This document shows positions 16,593 through 26,478 of a stretch of DNA of 64,000 nt, piece by piece (the first letter of the stretch is position 1; each line of letters opens with the position of its first letter). The notes below the pieces were generated by a model. It ran no database searches and was not told where the DNA came from. It was given only the letters and a program-made list of their open reading frames with translations. The translations under genes and the position numbers were made by a program. Source of the stretch: Glycomyces harbinensis (lineage in GTDB: Bacteria; Actinomycetota; Actinomycetes; Mycobacteriales; Micromonosporaceae); the NCBI RefSeq assembly GCF_900101745.1, contig NZ_FNAD01000001.1, positions 496,001 to 560,000 of the forward strand. The letters are read 5' to 3'.

Positions 16593-17987
16593 TCACCCCT
16601 GCCGCGGCACCGACCGCCGACCGGAGTGCATGAACCGGGCCCGCCCGTCCTCGACGTCGAGGAACTGCGTGTAACCGCCCGCGGTCCCGTCCGGGTTGCG
16701 GGTGGCGAACAGGTCGCCCGCGACCCGGCGGATCTCATCGGTGAACGGCTCGGGAGGCAGACCCGCCCGCACCATCATCGACCGCGCTCCCCCGAGCGGC
16801 GTGTACGTCCGCTCGATCCGGCCCTCGCGCACCGCGACCGCGATGCGCTGGTTGCGATCGGCGTAGACGCCGGTGTACCGCTCGACGCCGGCGAGCGACG
16901 CCTCCGGGCCCGACAGCACCGGCGCCGGATCGGGGACCACGCCCGCGGCCTCGGCGATCCACGGGTCGACCAGGTCGCGCATCAACCCGAGGTAGGCGCT
17001 GTCGTTGACCAGGACGGCGACCACCACGCGCCGCGAGGGAACGACCAGCAGGACCGACTGCACCCCGATGGCCCCGCCGCCGTGCTGGACGAGCGCGCCG
17101 TCGCCGACGACCTCCCAACCCAGCCCGACCGACCGCGGCACTGCGAACGCGGGCAACGCGGGACCCGCCTCCCGCATCAACGCCGCCGAAGCCGGCGACA
17201 GCAGGCGCGTCCCGTCCGGCCCCAGCCCGTCCGCCGCGTGCATCCGCCCGAAGGCGCACAGCGCCCGCGCGGACATCGCCAACTGGTTCCCCGCCGCCGG
17301 ATTCGACTCGGGCATGGTCGCCCACACCGGCAGCGGACCCTTCCCCGATCCGGTGTCAAGGTGCCCGATGGCGGTGTTGAAGCCCAGGGCCTCATCGGCG
17401 TTGAACGCGATCTCACTGATCCCGAGCGGACCGGCCAGATGGTCCCGCGTCGCCGCGGCGAACGGCAGACCCCGTTTGACCTCCACCAGCCGCCCGAGCA
17501 CGGCCATGCCGGCGCTGCAATAGGAGTACCGCGACCCGGGCGCCTCCCGCTGCGCCAGCGTCGGCACATGGTCCTCCACCAGCCGCTGCAACGCGTCGTC
17601 GCCGCTGGTGGTGGCCTCCCACAGGTCGCCTTCGAACCCGCCGGTGTGCGTCAGCAGGTGCCGCACGGTGATCCGGGCGCTCGCGGCCGCATCGGCGGTG
17701 CGAAACCCCGGCAGGTGATCGGCGACTGGATCGTCGAGGCCGACCAGACCCTCATCGACCAACTGCATGACCAGGGTCGCGGTCCAGACCTTCGTGATCG
17801 ACTGGATCTGGAACACCGATCCGGCGGTCGCCGGCACCTTGGTCCGCAAGTTCACCACCCCGGCCGCGGCCTCCGCGGTCTCGTCGCCGACCGCGACCGC
17901 GACGGACGCCCCCGCGATGCCGTACCGCAACAGCACCCTTGCGAGATGGTCGCGAAGATCCGACCGGACACGATCGATCGAGAGCAT
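16593..17987 (-). CDS. Serine hydrolase of the beta-lactamase/class C family
   Basis: A 464-residue protein with a beta-lactamase-type transpeptidase fold. The nucleophile motif is SITK (QIQSITKVW, about residues 61-64), and the third motif is HGGGAIG. The second motif, normally Y-x-N, reads YSYCSAG, so the expected Asn is missing. A C-terminal lipocalin-like extension (YTGVYADRNQRIAV) is seen in many EstB/Pab87-like hydrolases. No signal peptide is evident, suggesting a cytoplasmic esterase or peptidase. ATG 17987 is chosen because GGAGG lies six bases upstream; earlier starts up to 18425 lack one and translate into low-complexity sequence. Confidence 0.85.
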   Translation of the reverse strand: MLSIDRVRSDLRDHLARVLLRYGIAGASVAVAVGDETAEAAAGVVNLRTKVPATAGSVFQIQSITKVWTATLVMQLVDEGLVGLDDPVADHLPGFRTADAAASARITVRHLLTHTGGFEGDLWEATTSGDDALQRLVEDHVPTLAQREAPGSRYSYCSAGMAVLGRLVEVKRGLPFAAATRDHLAGPLGISEIAFNADEALGFNTAIGHLDTGSGKGPLPVWATMPESNPAAGNQLAMSARALCAFGRMHAADGLGPDGTRLLSPASAALMREAGPALPAFAVPRSVGLGWEVVGDGALVQHGGGAIGVQSVLLVVPSRRVVVAVLVNDSAYLGLMRDLVDPWIAEAAGVVPDPAPVLSGPEASLAGVERYTGVYADRNQRIAVAVREGRIERTYTPLGGARSMMVRAGLPPEPFTDEIRRVAGDLFATRNPDGTAGGYTQFLDVEDGRARFMHSGRRSVPRQG

Positions 17988-18061
17988 GGACGCCTCCATG
18001 TGAGAGGGAACGGAACCTTGCCAGTAGCCTAAACGCGAGAGCGGAACGATAGGGTGCCCCC

Positions 18062-18124
18062 ATGAAGGCCCTGGCGTGGGCGAACCGGTCGTTCGTGGCC
18101 GTGGTCGAGGATCTGCTGCGCTGA
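18062..18124 (+). CDS. Possible 20-residue leaderless ORF
   Basis: ATG at 18062 begins MKALAWANRSFVAVV and ends at a TGA after 20 codons. A TAGGGT box at 18050-18055 lies six bases before the ATG, the leaderless spacing seen elsewhere here. It could be a real small peptide, a remnant of a longer gene, or chance. It is divergent from the serine hydrolase. Confidence 0.25.
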   Translation: MKALAWANRSFVAVVEDLLR

Positions 18125-18272
18125 CCGCTCGACCGAGCGGCGCCCATACGGCTCGAAACCTCGATTTCTCGGCTCCCACCAGGGCTTTTCTTATCGGTGA
18201 GTGCGCGGGCGAAGCCCGTGCTCGTGACTTGTAGACCGGCGGATTGCGTTGACTGACAAAGGGGCTCACTGC

Positions 18273-18305
18273 CTCGGAGTCGATATATCTTGTATCAACT
18301 CCGAG
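18273..18305 (+). promoter_or_regulatory. Inverted repeat with embedded -10-like sequence
   Basis: CTCGGAGT (18273-18280) and ACTCCGAG (18298-18305) form a perfect 8-base inverted repeat. The 17-base spacer holds the palindrome GATATATC and a TATCTT box. It is one of the most AT-rich spots in the window and lies 32 bases before the GTG of the next gene, fitting an operator over a promoter. Confidence 0.5.
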
Positions 18306-18336
18306 TGTCATGCCGTCGAACGTGAGGGGAGGAACC

Positions 18337-18909
18337 GTGTTCAAGATCGAGTGGACCGCCCGTGAACCGAAGCCGCGGACCGAGATCGACGAACTGTACG
18401 GGGAACTCCAGGCATCGGTCGACATCGACGGGCCCTACGAGTTCGCCACACTGGTGTGCGCCGCTCGGCTCCTGGAGACGCGCTACGTCATGGCCCGGAT
18501 CATCGGGTTCCCCGATCGCGAGCCGACTCTGGACTACACGGACATCGTCGAATTCTTCGAGTGCTCGGACGCGGTCCTCGAAGCCCTGGCCGCGCACCGG
18601 GCGGGCGTCATCGAGTTCTACCCGGGATCCGACGCGGCCGAGTACCTCGTCTTCGACGCCGCCGACCCCGTTCGGCTCTTCCGGGTGCCCTGGACCGAAG
18701 CGCTGGGGCTCGAGACGCAGGACCCGCTGCCGCACCACGTCACCGAGCGCCCCGTGACCACCACCGGACGCCGCGACCTCGCCGATCACATCGGGAGCCT
18801 TCGCCGCGAGTTCGCCCGGGACGCGGTCCGGCACGACCCGCGCCTCGCGGCGCACGAGCCCGTCCGCCGATGGTCGCTCGACGAGGACGGCGGCCGGGGC
18901 GTTCTATGA
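18337..18909 (+). CDS. Hypothetical protein
   Basis: A 190-residue acidic protein, no family recognised. It has alternating helices and short strands (EFATLVCAARLLETRYVMARIIGF, TDIVEFFECSDAVLEALAAH, EYLVFDAADPVRLFRV) and a polar, Arg/Asp-rich tail, suggesting a soluble cytoplasmic protein. GTG 18337 is chosen over ATG 18310 because GGGGAGGA precedes it. It is isolated, behind an inverted repeat, and overlaps the convergent isoprenyl transferase stop by six bases. Its somewhat lower GC and orphan position would fit recent acquisition, for example an immunity-type gene, but nothing proves this. Confidence 0.7.
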   Translation: MFKIEWTAREPKPRTEIDELYGELQASVDIDGPYEFATLVCAARLLETRYVMARIIGFPDREPTLDYTDIVEFFECSDAVLEALAAHRAGVIEFYPGSDAAEYLVFDAADPVRLFRVPWTEALGLETQDPLPHHVTERPVTTTGRRDLADHIGSLRREFARDAVRHDPRLAAHEPVRRWSLDEDGGRGVL

Positions 18910-19671
18910 GCGGGCGCGGCGGCGCGCGTAGTCCCGCAGGGCGCGCAGGAAGTCGACGTGGCGAAAGCCCGGCCAGTACACGTCGCAGAAGTACAGCTCG
19001 GCGCCCGCCGACTGCCACAGCAGGAAGCTGGAGAGCCGCCGTTCGCCCGAGGTGCGGATGATGAGGTCGGCCGCCGGCAGGTCCGGCGTGTAGCGGTGCA
19101 GTCCGATGTCGGCCGGGCTCAACCGGTCGGCGAGGTCGCCGATCGTGCCGCCTTGGGCCGCTTCGTGTTCCAGGAGGGAGCGGACGGCGTCGACGATCTC
19201 GGTCTGCCCGTCGTAGCCGATCGCGATGGTCAGGTGCCCGCCGGCGCGGTCGGCGGTCGCCTCGACGGCGGTCTTGAGCGCCGCGGCCGTGGCGTCGGGG
19301 AGGCGGTCGAGCTGCCCGGCGATGTGCAGGCGCCACCGGTTGCCCGGTCGCATGAGCCGGTCGGCGATGACCGCCTCGATCATGTCCATGAGGTGGGCGA
19401 CCTCGCCGCCGTCGCGCTTGGTCAGGTTGTCGACCGAGGCGACGTAGACGGTGACGTGGTCGATGCCGATCTGCGCGCACCAGCCGAGGAGGTCGTCGAG
19501 GTGCTCGGCGCCGTACCGGTGGCCGACCCCGGCGTCGGCGAAGCCCTGCTGGCGGGCCCATCGCCGGTTCCCGTCCATGGCGACCGCGACATGCCGTGGC
19601 AGCAGGTCGGGCCGGAGCTCGCGCCGCAGGCGCTTCGCGTAGAGCCGGTACAGGATTCGAGGCGCGCCCAT
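18904..19671 (-). CDS. uppS: cis-Isoprenyl diphosphate synthase (UppS family)
   Basis: A 255-residue undecaprenyl/short-chain Z-isoprenyl diphosphate synthase. The catalytic AMDGNRRWA motif has its Asp at residue 33; the second substrate region is RTSGERRLSSFLLWQ with an ELYF element, followed by CDVYWPGF. Family members extend farnesyl or geranyl diphosphate with isopentenyl diphosphate in cis at the membrane, giving carriers for peptidoglycan. ATG 19671 matches the usual N-terminus, but no strong ribosome binding site precedes it, and longer starts to 19734 are possible. The specific product length cannot be told from sequence. Confidence 0.9.
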   Translation of the reverse strand: MGAPRILYRLYAKRLRRELRPDLLPRHVAVAMDGNRRWARQQGFADAGVGHRYGAEHLDDLLGWCAQIGIDHVTVYVASVDNLTKRDGGEVAHLMDMIEAVIADRLMRPGNRWRLHIAGQLDRLPDATAAALKTAVEATADRAGGHLTIAIGYDGQTEIVDAVRSLLEHEAAQGGTIGDLADRLSPADIGLHRYTPDLPAADLIIRTSGERRLSSFLLWQSAGAELYFCDVYWPGFRHVDFLRALRDYARRRARS

Positions 19672-19797
19672 GCCGACGAGCCTACGGGGTGAGTGCCACG
19701 GGGTGTTCATACATCCGCGGGCAAAGAGAGACACGCGTCACCGTCAAGCGGCGCGACCAAGCGGCCCCCGGCTCGTTGTTTACATGGGGCGGCATTA

Positions 19798-19847
19798 CCC
19801 ACTCACGTGGGGCGACATTCCCCTGGGGTCTCCCCGCTCACGCGGGG
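19798..19847. repeat. Two hairpins sharing a TCAC loop
   Basis: CCCAC-TCAC-GTGGG (19798-19811) and CCCCGC-TCAC-GCGGGG (19832-19847) are 35 bases apart. The second resembles the hairpin core of actinobacterial type I-E CRISPR repeats, but there is no array and no cas gene. The remaining bases of 19672-19859 show no gene. Confidence 0.4.
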
Positions 19848-19859
19848 CAGGAGAAACAC

Positions 19860-19890
19860 GAAGCCCCCCGGCCGACGGCCGGGGGGCTTC
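19860..19890 (-). terminator. Terminator of the sdhCAB operon
   Basis: A perfect 14-base stem, GAAGCCCCCCGGCC pairing with GGCCGGGGGGCTTC around GAC, nine bases after the sdhB stop. Confidence 0.8.
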
Positions 19891-19898
19891 ATACCGTG

Positions 19899-20641
19899 TC
19901 AGGCGGCGCGAACGGCGGCCTTGCGGAAATCGCGGTTGAGCTGGGCGATGACGTCCAGCCCGATCTCCTTGGGGCACGCGGCGGCGCACTCGCCGGTGTT
20001 CGTGCACCCGCCGAAGCCGGCCTCGTCGTGGGCCGCGACCATGCCGAGCACGCGCGTGGCCCGCTCGGGCTGCCCCTGCGGGGTCAGCGCGAGGTGGGTG
20101 ACCTTGGCGCCCATGAAGAGCATCCCCGACCCGTTCGGGCAGGCCGCGACGCAGGCGCCGCACCCGATGCACGCGGCCGCGCTGAACGCGGCGTCCGCGT
20201 CCTGCTTGGGGATCGGCACGGCGTGCGCGTCCGGCGCGGTCCCGGTCGGCGCCGAGATGTACCCGCCGGCCTGGATGATCCGGTCGAAGGCGCCGCGGTC
20301 GACCACGAGGTCCTTGACGACCGGGAACGCCCCGGCCCGCCACGGCTCGATGTCGATCGAGTCGCCGTCCTTGAACTTGCGCATGTGCAGCTGGCAGGTC
20401 GTCGTCGCGGCCTGCGGGCCGTGCGGCTGCCCGTCGATGACGAGCGAGCAGGCCCCGCAGATGCCCTCGCGGCAGTCGTGGTCGAACGCGACCGGGTCCT
20501 GGCCCTCGGAGATGAGCCGCTCGTTGAGCACGTCCAGCATCTCCAGGAACGAGGCGTCCTCGGAGACCTCGTCGATCTCGTAGGACACCATCTTGCCCTT
20601 GGCGGCGGCGTCGCTCTGTCGCCAGATTCGCAGAGACAGCT

Positions 20642-20645
<4 letters not shown>
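19899..20645 (-). CDS. sdhB: Succinate dehydrogenase iron-sulfur subunit
   Basis: A 248-residue SdhB/FrdB. It carries the [2Fe-2S] ligands in [15 protein letters not shown], the first four-cysteine cluster in [14 protein letters not shown], and the last in [15 protein letters not shown]. It passes electrons from SdhA to the membrane quinone site. GTG 20645 overlaps the sdhA stop by four bases; a longer upstream frame reads inside sdhA. The order sdhC-sdhA-sdhB and the single cytochrome subunit mark a type B enzyme. Confidence 0.95.
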
Positions 20646-22579
<1,934 letters not shown>

Positions 22580-22580
22580 G

Positions 22581-23318
22581 TCAGCTCACCAGCCCGAAAG
22601 TGACGGCCAGGGGCACGACGGCGAACCCGGCCACGATGAGGACGGCGACCGCGAGTGCGATCGCCTGCGTGCGCCGGCGCCACTTCGCGCCGGGCCCGGC
22701 GATGGTCTGCACGGCCGACCAGATGCCGTGCCGCAGGTGGAAGCCCAGGGCGACGAGGGCCAGGAGGTAGAACACGGTGACCGGCCAGCGCTCGGGGCTG
22801 AACGTGGCGACCACGGCGCCGTAGGCGTCGTGGGCCTCCTTGACGGGGTTGACCGTCCGCCAGGTGAGGTCCAGCAGGTGCCAGACGACGAACAGGAAGA
22901 TGACGATCCCGCCCAGGCGCATGACGAAATAGGCGTTGGGCGATTCGCCCTTGTTCTTGTGGCGGTGGGCGTACTTGACGGGGCGGGCGTGGTGGGAGCG
23001 CACGGACAGGACGATGCCCGTCCAGATGTGGACGGCGATCGAGGCGACCAGGCCGATGCGCAGGACCCACAGGAGGCTCTCGTGCGGCAGGATCGGCTCG
23101 CCGAAGGAGCGCAGGCCGGCCGCGTAGGCGTTCATCTCCTCGCGGCCTTCGAAGATGTGGAGGTTGCCCGCCATGTGGACGATGATGAACAGGACCATCA
23201 GGACGCCGGAGACGGCCATGGCGATCTTGAGGCCGATGTTCGACCGCCACGGCTTCCAGGGCGCGCGGGCCCGTTTGACCGGGGGCGCGGCGGTGCGCGA
23301 TTGCAAATCCGTAGACAC
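22581..23318 (-). CDS. sdhC: Succinate dehydrogenase cytochrome b subunit
   Basis: A 245-residue membrane anchor of the b558 type. Five hydrophobic segments start at about residues 30, 80, 130, 175 and 215. Haem-ligand histidines are expected in VHMAG, HIWTG, HLLDL and HLRHG. It holds two haems and the quinone site and anchors SdhA-SdhB. GTG 23318 is the first in-frame start. It is the first gene of the operon, 77 bases from the divergent LysR. Confidence 0.93.
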   Translation of the reverse strand: MSTDLQSRTAAPPVKRARAPWKPWRSNIGLKIAMAVSGVLMVLFIIVHMAGNLHIFEGREEMNAYAAGLRSFGEPILPHESLLWVLRIGLVASIAVHIWTGIVLSVRSHHARPVKYAHRHKNKGESPNAYFVMRLGGIVIFLFVVWHLLDLTWRTVNPVKEAHDAYGAVVATFSPERWPVTVFYLLALVALGFHLRHGIWSAVQTIAGPGAKWRRRTQAIALAVAVLIVAGFAVVPLAVTFGLVS

Positions 23319-23395
23319 GTCCAGAGGCTAGACGCGACAGGCGTCACGGGTCCAATTCATGGTCGTGCCCTGTTTCATGCCGATACGTTATGGAG

Positions 23396-24322
23396 ATGCG
23401 CTCGCAGCAACTCCTGGCGTTCCTGGCCGTCGCGAAAACACGACATTTCACTCATGCGGCCGAAGAACTCGGTGTGACACAACCGTCATTGAGTAAGCAG
23501 ATCCGTACGCTCGAAACGGAGCTGGGCGCGCCGCTGCTGACGCGTTCGCGGGGTCGGATCGAGTTGACGGACGCGGGGCAGACGTTGCTGCCGCACGCGC
23601 GGCGGATCACCGCGGCCCATGCGGCGGCGCGGGCCGACATCGACGACGTCCTCGCCGTGCGGGCGGGGCATCTGCGGCTCGGGGCGACGCCGAGTCTGTG
23701 CTCGTGGCTGATCGCGCCGCTGCTGACGCGGTACCTGGAGGTGCATCCGGGGGTGACGGTGACGTTGACCGAGGACGGTTCGGGGCCGTTGACGGAGCGG
23801 TTGACCGCCGGGGACCTGGATCTGGCGTTCACGATCGGGGACAAGGCGGATGCGACGGGGTTGACGGTGCGCCCGCTGTTGTCGGAGGCGCTCGTGGTCG
23901 CTTCGGCCGCGCATCTGCCGCCGTTGACGCGTCAGGCGTACATCGGGCTGGCGCAGTTGCGCGAGCAGGCGTTCGTGCTGCCGGCGCACGGCTACGACTT
24001 GCGGGACTTGACGATCACGACGTGCGAGGCCGCGGGGTTCACGCCGCGCACCGGCGTCGACGGCGGGGCGACCGATGCGGTGGCTTCGCTGGTGGAGGCC
24101 GGGTTGGGCATCGCGTTGCTGCCGGCGATGATCGCGGCGGGGCATCCGGGGCTGCGGGCGACGCCGCTGGCGCCGCCGGGGGCCAGTCGCACCATCGCCC
24201 TGGCCTCGCGCCGCGAGTCGCCGCTGACGAAGGCGGCGGGCAGTTTCGCGGCGGCGTTGGAGGCGCATCTGACGGATCTGCACGCCTGGGGTCGCCTGCC
24301 CGAGGGGATGCGGTCGGTCTAG
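23396..24322 (+). CDS. LysR-family transcriptional regulator
   Basis: A 308-residue LysR. The N-terminal winged HTH has FTHAAEELGVTQPSLSKQIRTLE; the rest is the periplasmic-binding-type effector domain (LRLGATPSLCSWLIAPLL onwards). The second ATG (23396) is chosen because TACGTT at 23384-23389 lies six bases before it, which fits leaderless transcription; ATG 23390 abuts that box. It is divergent from sdhCAB, so control of succinate dehydrogenase is likely, with a dicarboxylate as a plausible ligand. The expected T-N11-A operator was not pinned down. Confidence 0.88.
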   Translation: MRSQQLLAFLAVAKTRHFTHAAEELGVTQPSLSKQIRTLETELGAPLLTRSRGRIELTDAGQTLLPHARRITAAHAAARADIDDVLAVRAGHLRLGATPSLCSWLIAPLLTRYLEVHPGVTVTLTEDGSGPLTERLTAGDLDLAFTIGDKADATGLTVRPLLSEALVVASAAHLPPLTRQAYIGLAQLREQAFVLPAHGYDLRDLTITTCEAAGFTPRTGVDGGATDAVASLVEAGLGIALLPAMIAAGHPGLRATPLAPPGASRTIALASRRESPLTKAAGSFAAALEAHLTDLHAWGRLPEGMRSV

Positions 24323-24348
24323 GCCCTGGTCGGTCTTGCCGGGGCCTA
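24320..24348. terminator. Bidirectional terminator containing both stop codons
   Basis: TAGGCCC (24320-24326) pairs with GGGCCTA (24342-24348). The left arm starts with the LysR TAG, and the right arm ends with the ankyrin gene's TAG on the other strand. Three copies of GTCGGTCT surround it. Confidence 0.6.
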
Positions 24349-24720
24349 GTCGGTCTTGAAGGTGTCGCGGTCGAACATGGCGGCGATCTGGCGGGCCGAG
24401 GGGGTTCCGGCGTCGGGGTCGGCGCCGTGTTCGAGGAGCGCGGCCGCGACGTCGCCGTAGTCTTTGAAGACGGCGCCGGCCAGGGGCGTCTGGTCGCGGT
24501 CGTTGCGTTTGTCCACATCGGCTCCGGCTTTGACGAGGGCGCGGACGGTGGCGGCGTGGCCGTGGTAGGCGGCCAGCATCAGCAGCGAGTCGCCCGATCC
24601 GTTCGCCAGGTCGACCGGCAGGCCGGTCTCGACGAAGCGGAGGAGCCGTTCGGTCTCGCCGGCGCGGGCCAGGTCGAAGGCGGCTTCGGCAATACTGCGG
24701 AATTCCTCGTCATCGCTCAC
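24346..24720 (-). CDS. Ankyrin-repeat protein
   Basis: A 124-residue protein built of three ankyrin repeats: a degenerate first one (TERLLRFVETGLPVDLANGSGDS), then SLLMLAAYHGHAATVRALVKAGADV and TPLAGAVFKDYGDVAAALLEHGADP. Such proteins are binding scaffolds; no enzyme motif is present and no signal peptide is seen. Start is GTG 24720; GTG 24726 would add two residues. The partner is not evident from neighbours. Confidence 0.85.
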   Translation of the reverse strand: MSDDEEFRSIAEAAFDLARAGETERLLRFVETGLPVDLANGSGDSLLMLAAYHGHAATVRALVKAGADVDKRNDRDQTPLAGAVFKDYGDVAAALLEHGADPDAGTPSARQIAAMFDRDTFKTD

Positions 24721-24949
24721 GCACACCAGCTTGACACACCCGCACGCCGTCGTGGGACGTTCGCGGCGGGGTGCGCTGCGCGCTCCGCTGTGGACCGGTC
24801 GGGTGCGGGTTCACCCGGGCAGGTGTCGGGTCGGGTATTGACACGGCTGCGCCGAGGTGGGAAAGATTGATGCGGGCCCGCGGCGGCGACGCTGACACGA
24901 AAACGCCGTGTGCCCTCAATGGTGGGACAAGAACGGTGAGGACTCGGGC

Positions 24950-25369
24950 ATGAGCGAGCCGAAAATCCTAGGGCAGTTCCAATTGGAGCATCGCACTATT
25001 CAAGTGAGCGGCGACGACGGCAGTGCCGGGACGGTGTGGCTCCAGCGTGTCCATCCCGATCCGCCCATGGCGTTGGGCTGCGTGGTCGAGCTCGACTCCT
25101 CGACGCCGCGCCTGCGCCTGTACCGGGCCGAGTGGCCCGACGACCTCAGGGAGGCGGCGAAGGAGCAGACGCTCGCCATCTGGCGGGCGTCCCGTGGTTT
25201 AGGACCCGGCGGGGTCGTTCATCCGACAGTGGGCGGTCGCCCCGGTGATGTCGCCGCTCATGCGGCGGCTTCGAGGGCGCGGGCGATGGCCGCGGCCTTC
25301 GTCTCGGCTTCGGCGACTTCGTCCTCGGCCTCCGAGCGCCAGGTGATGCCGCCGCCGGCCCACAGGTGA
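24950..25369 (+). CDS. Small hypothetical protein with a doubtful C-terminus
   Basis: The first 85 residues are convincing (beta-rich GQFQLEHRTIQVSG, GTVWLQRVHPDPPMALGCVVELD, LRLYRAEWPDDLREAAKEQT), with no family recognised. After about 25198 the frame only reads the antisense of the convergent chorismate-binding gene and overlaps it by 112 bases. A TTA codon at 25199-25201 marks the change, and a TAG lies one base over (25200-25202), so the true end may be there. ATG 24950 is chosen over 24908 by the quality of the translation. Confidence 0.6.
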   Translation: MSEPKILGQFQLEHRTIQVSGDDGSAGTVWLQRVHPDPPMALGCVVELDSSTPRLRLYRAEWPDDLREAAKEQTLAIWRASRGLGPGGVVHPTVGGRPGDVAAHAAASRARAMAAAFVSASATSSSASERQVMPPPAHR

Positions 25370-26394
25370 GCGTGCGTGGCGTCCAGGGCGAGGGTCCGGA
25401 TGGTGACGCCCAGGCGGATGCGGTCGCCCTGCACGAACCCGAACGCGCCCATGGCCGGTCCCCGGCCTACCGGTTCGAGGGCGCCGACGAGGTCGAGCAT
25501 CGCGAGTTTCGGGGTGCCGGTGACCGACCCGGGCGGGCACATGGCCCGCAGCACCGCCGCCAGGCCGGTGCCGGGCTCCAGGCGCGCGGTGACGGTCGAT
25601 TCGGCCTGCCACAGGTCGGCCCAGCGGCGCAGCGCGAACAGGTCCTGCACGGCCACGGTGCCGGGGACGGCGACTTGGGCGAGGTCGTTGCGGCCCAGGT
25701 CGACGATCATGACGTGCTCGGCCCGTTCCTTGACCGAGGCGATGAGCTCGCGCCGGCCCCGCGCCGTCGCGGGCGCGGTGCCCTTGATCGGGTAGGCGGC
25801 CGCGTTCGGCCCTTCGACGGTGAGGAAGCACTCGGGCGACCCGGAGGCGACCAGCCAGTCCTCGCCGGAGAGGACGCCGCCCCAGGTCGCGCCGGCGACG
25901 CCCGCGACCGCGGCGGCCGCCGCGGCGGGGTCGCCCGACCACGGGGCGGAGCGGTGCCCGACGACGTTCGCGACGTAGACCTGGCCGCGGGCGATGGCCT
26001 CCTGGACGGCGACGACGGCTTTGGCGTGGTCGGCGCCGGTCCACGACGGGCGCCACGGTCCGACCGCGAACGGCCCGGGAACGGGCGCCTCGCGGCGGGG
26101 TCCGTGCTCGTAGGCGACCAGGGCCAGGTCGGGTACGGCCGGTGCGGGACTGGGCGCGCCGGTCGCGCCGCCGACCATGACCGCCCCGGCCGCGGCCGAC
26201 ACCAGCAGGGCCACGCCGCACGCGCCGCCTTCGCCGTGCGGGCGGTCGTGGCGCCGGGCGAAGTCCTCGGCGATCGCGGCGGGGTCGCCGCCGTCGCCCA
26301 CGCGCCATTCGAGCCGCTCGACCTCGACCAGGCGGTCGCGGCAGGCGGCCGGCGCGCCCGCGGGGGACGCGGGGACGGCTCGGAACATCGACAT
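25258..26394 (-). CDS. Chorismate-binding enzyme (PabB-like)
   Basis: A 378-residue member of the anthranilate synthase I/PabB/isochorismate synthase family. Motifs: PIKGTAPA (PabB and siderophore-type enzymes have Lys where anthranilate synthase usually has Ala), VDLGRNDLAQV, PPGSVTGTPKLAML and AGGGITWRSEAEDE. PIKGT favours aminodeoxychorismate synthase, leading to folate, with its glutaminase elsewhere. At 378 residues it lacks most of the N-terminal tryptophan-binding subdomain. A salicylate or isochorismate role is less likely. ATG 26394 has no clear ribosome binding site. Confidence 0.82.
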   Translation of the reverse strand: MSMFRAVPASPAGAPAACRDRLVEVERLEWRVGDGGDPAAIAEDFARRHDRPHGEGGACGVALLVSAAAGAVMVGGATGAPSPAPAVPDLALVAYEHGPRREAPVPGPFAVGPWRPSWTGADHAKAVVAVQEAIARGQVYVANVVGHRSAPWSGDPAAAAAAVAGVAGATWGGVLSGEDWLVASGSPECFLTVEGPNAAAYPIKGTAPATARGRRELIASVKERAEHVMIVDLGRNDLAQVAVPGTVAVQDLFALRRWADLWQAESTVTARLEPGTGLAAVLRAMCPPGSVTGTPKLAMLDLVGALEPVGRGPAMGAFGFVQGDRIRLGVTIRTLALDATHAHLWAGGGITWRSEAEDEVAEAETKAAAIARALEAAA

Positions 26395-26478
26395 TGATCA
26401 AGTGTCGCCCAGGCGCGGGCGGGCGCCCGCGCCGAGTGGCCCACCTCACGGGCCCCGCGCGTCGTGGTGCCGCGGGGC

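Noticed and set aside
17988-18425. N-terminal extension of the serine hydrolase
   Set aside because: No ribosome binding site or signal peptide; the GGAGG before 17987 decides the start.
19798-19847. CRISPR array
   Set aside because: Only two degenerate hairpins 35 bases apart, no repeat-spacer pattern and no cas genes; reported only as a hairpin repeat.
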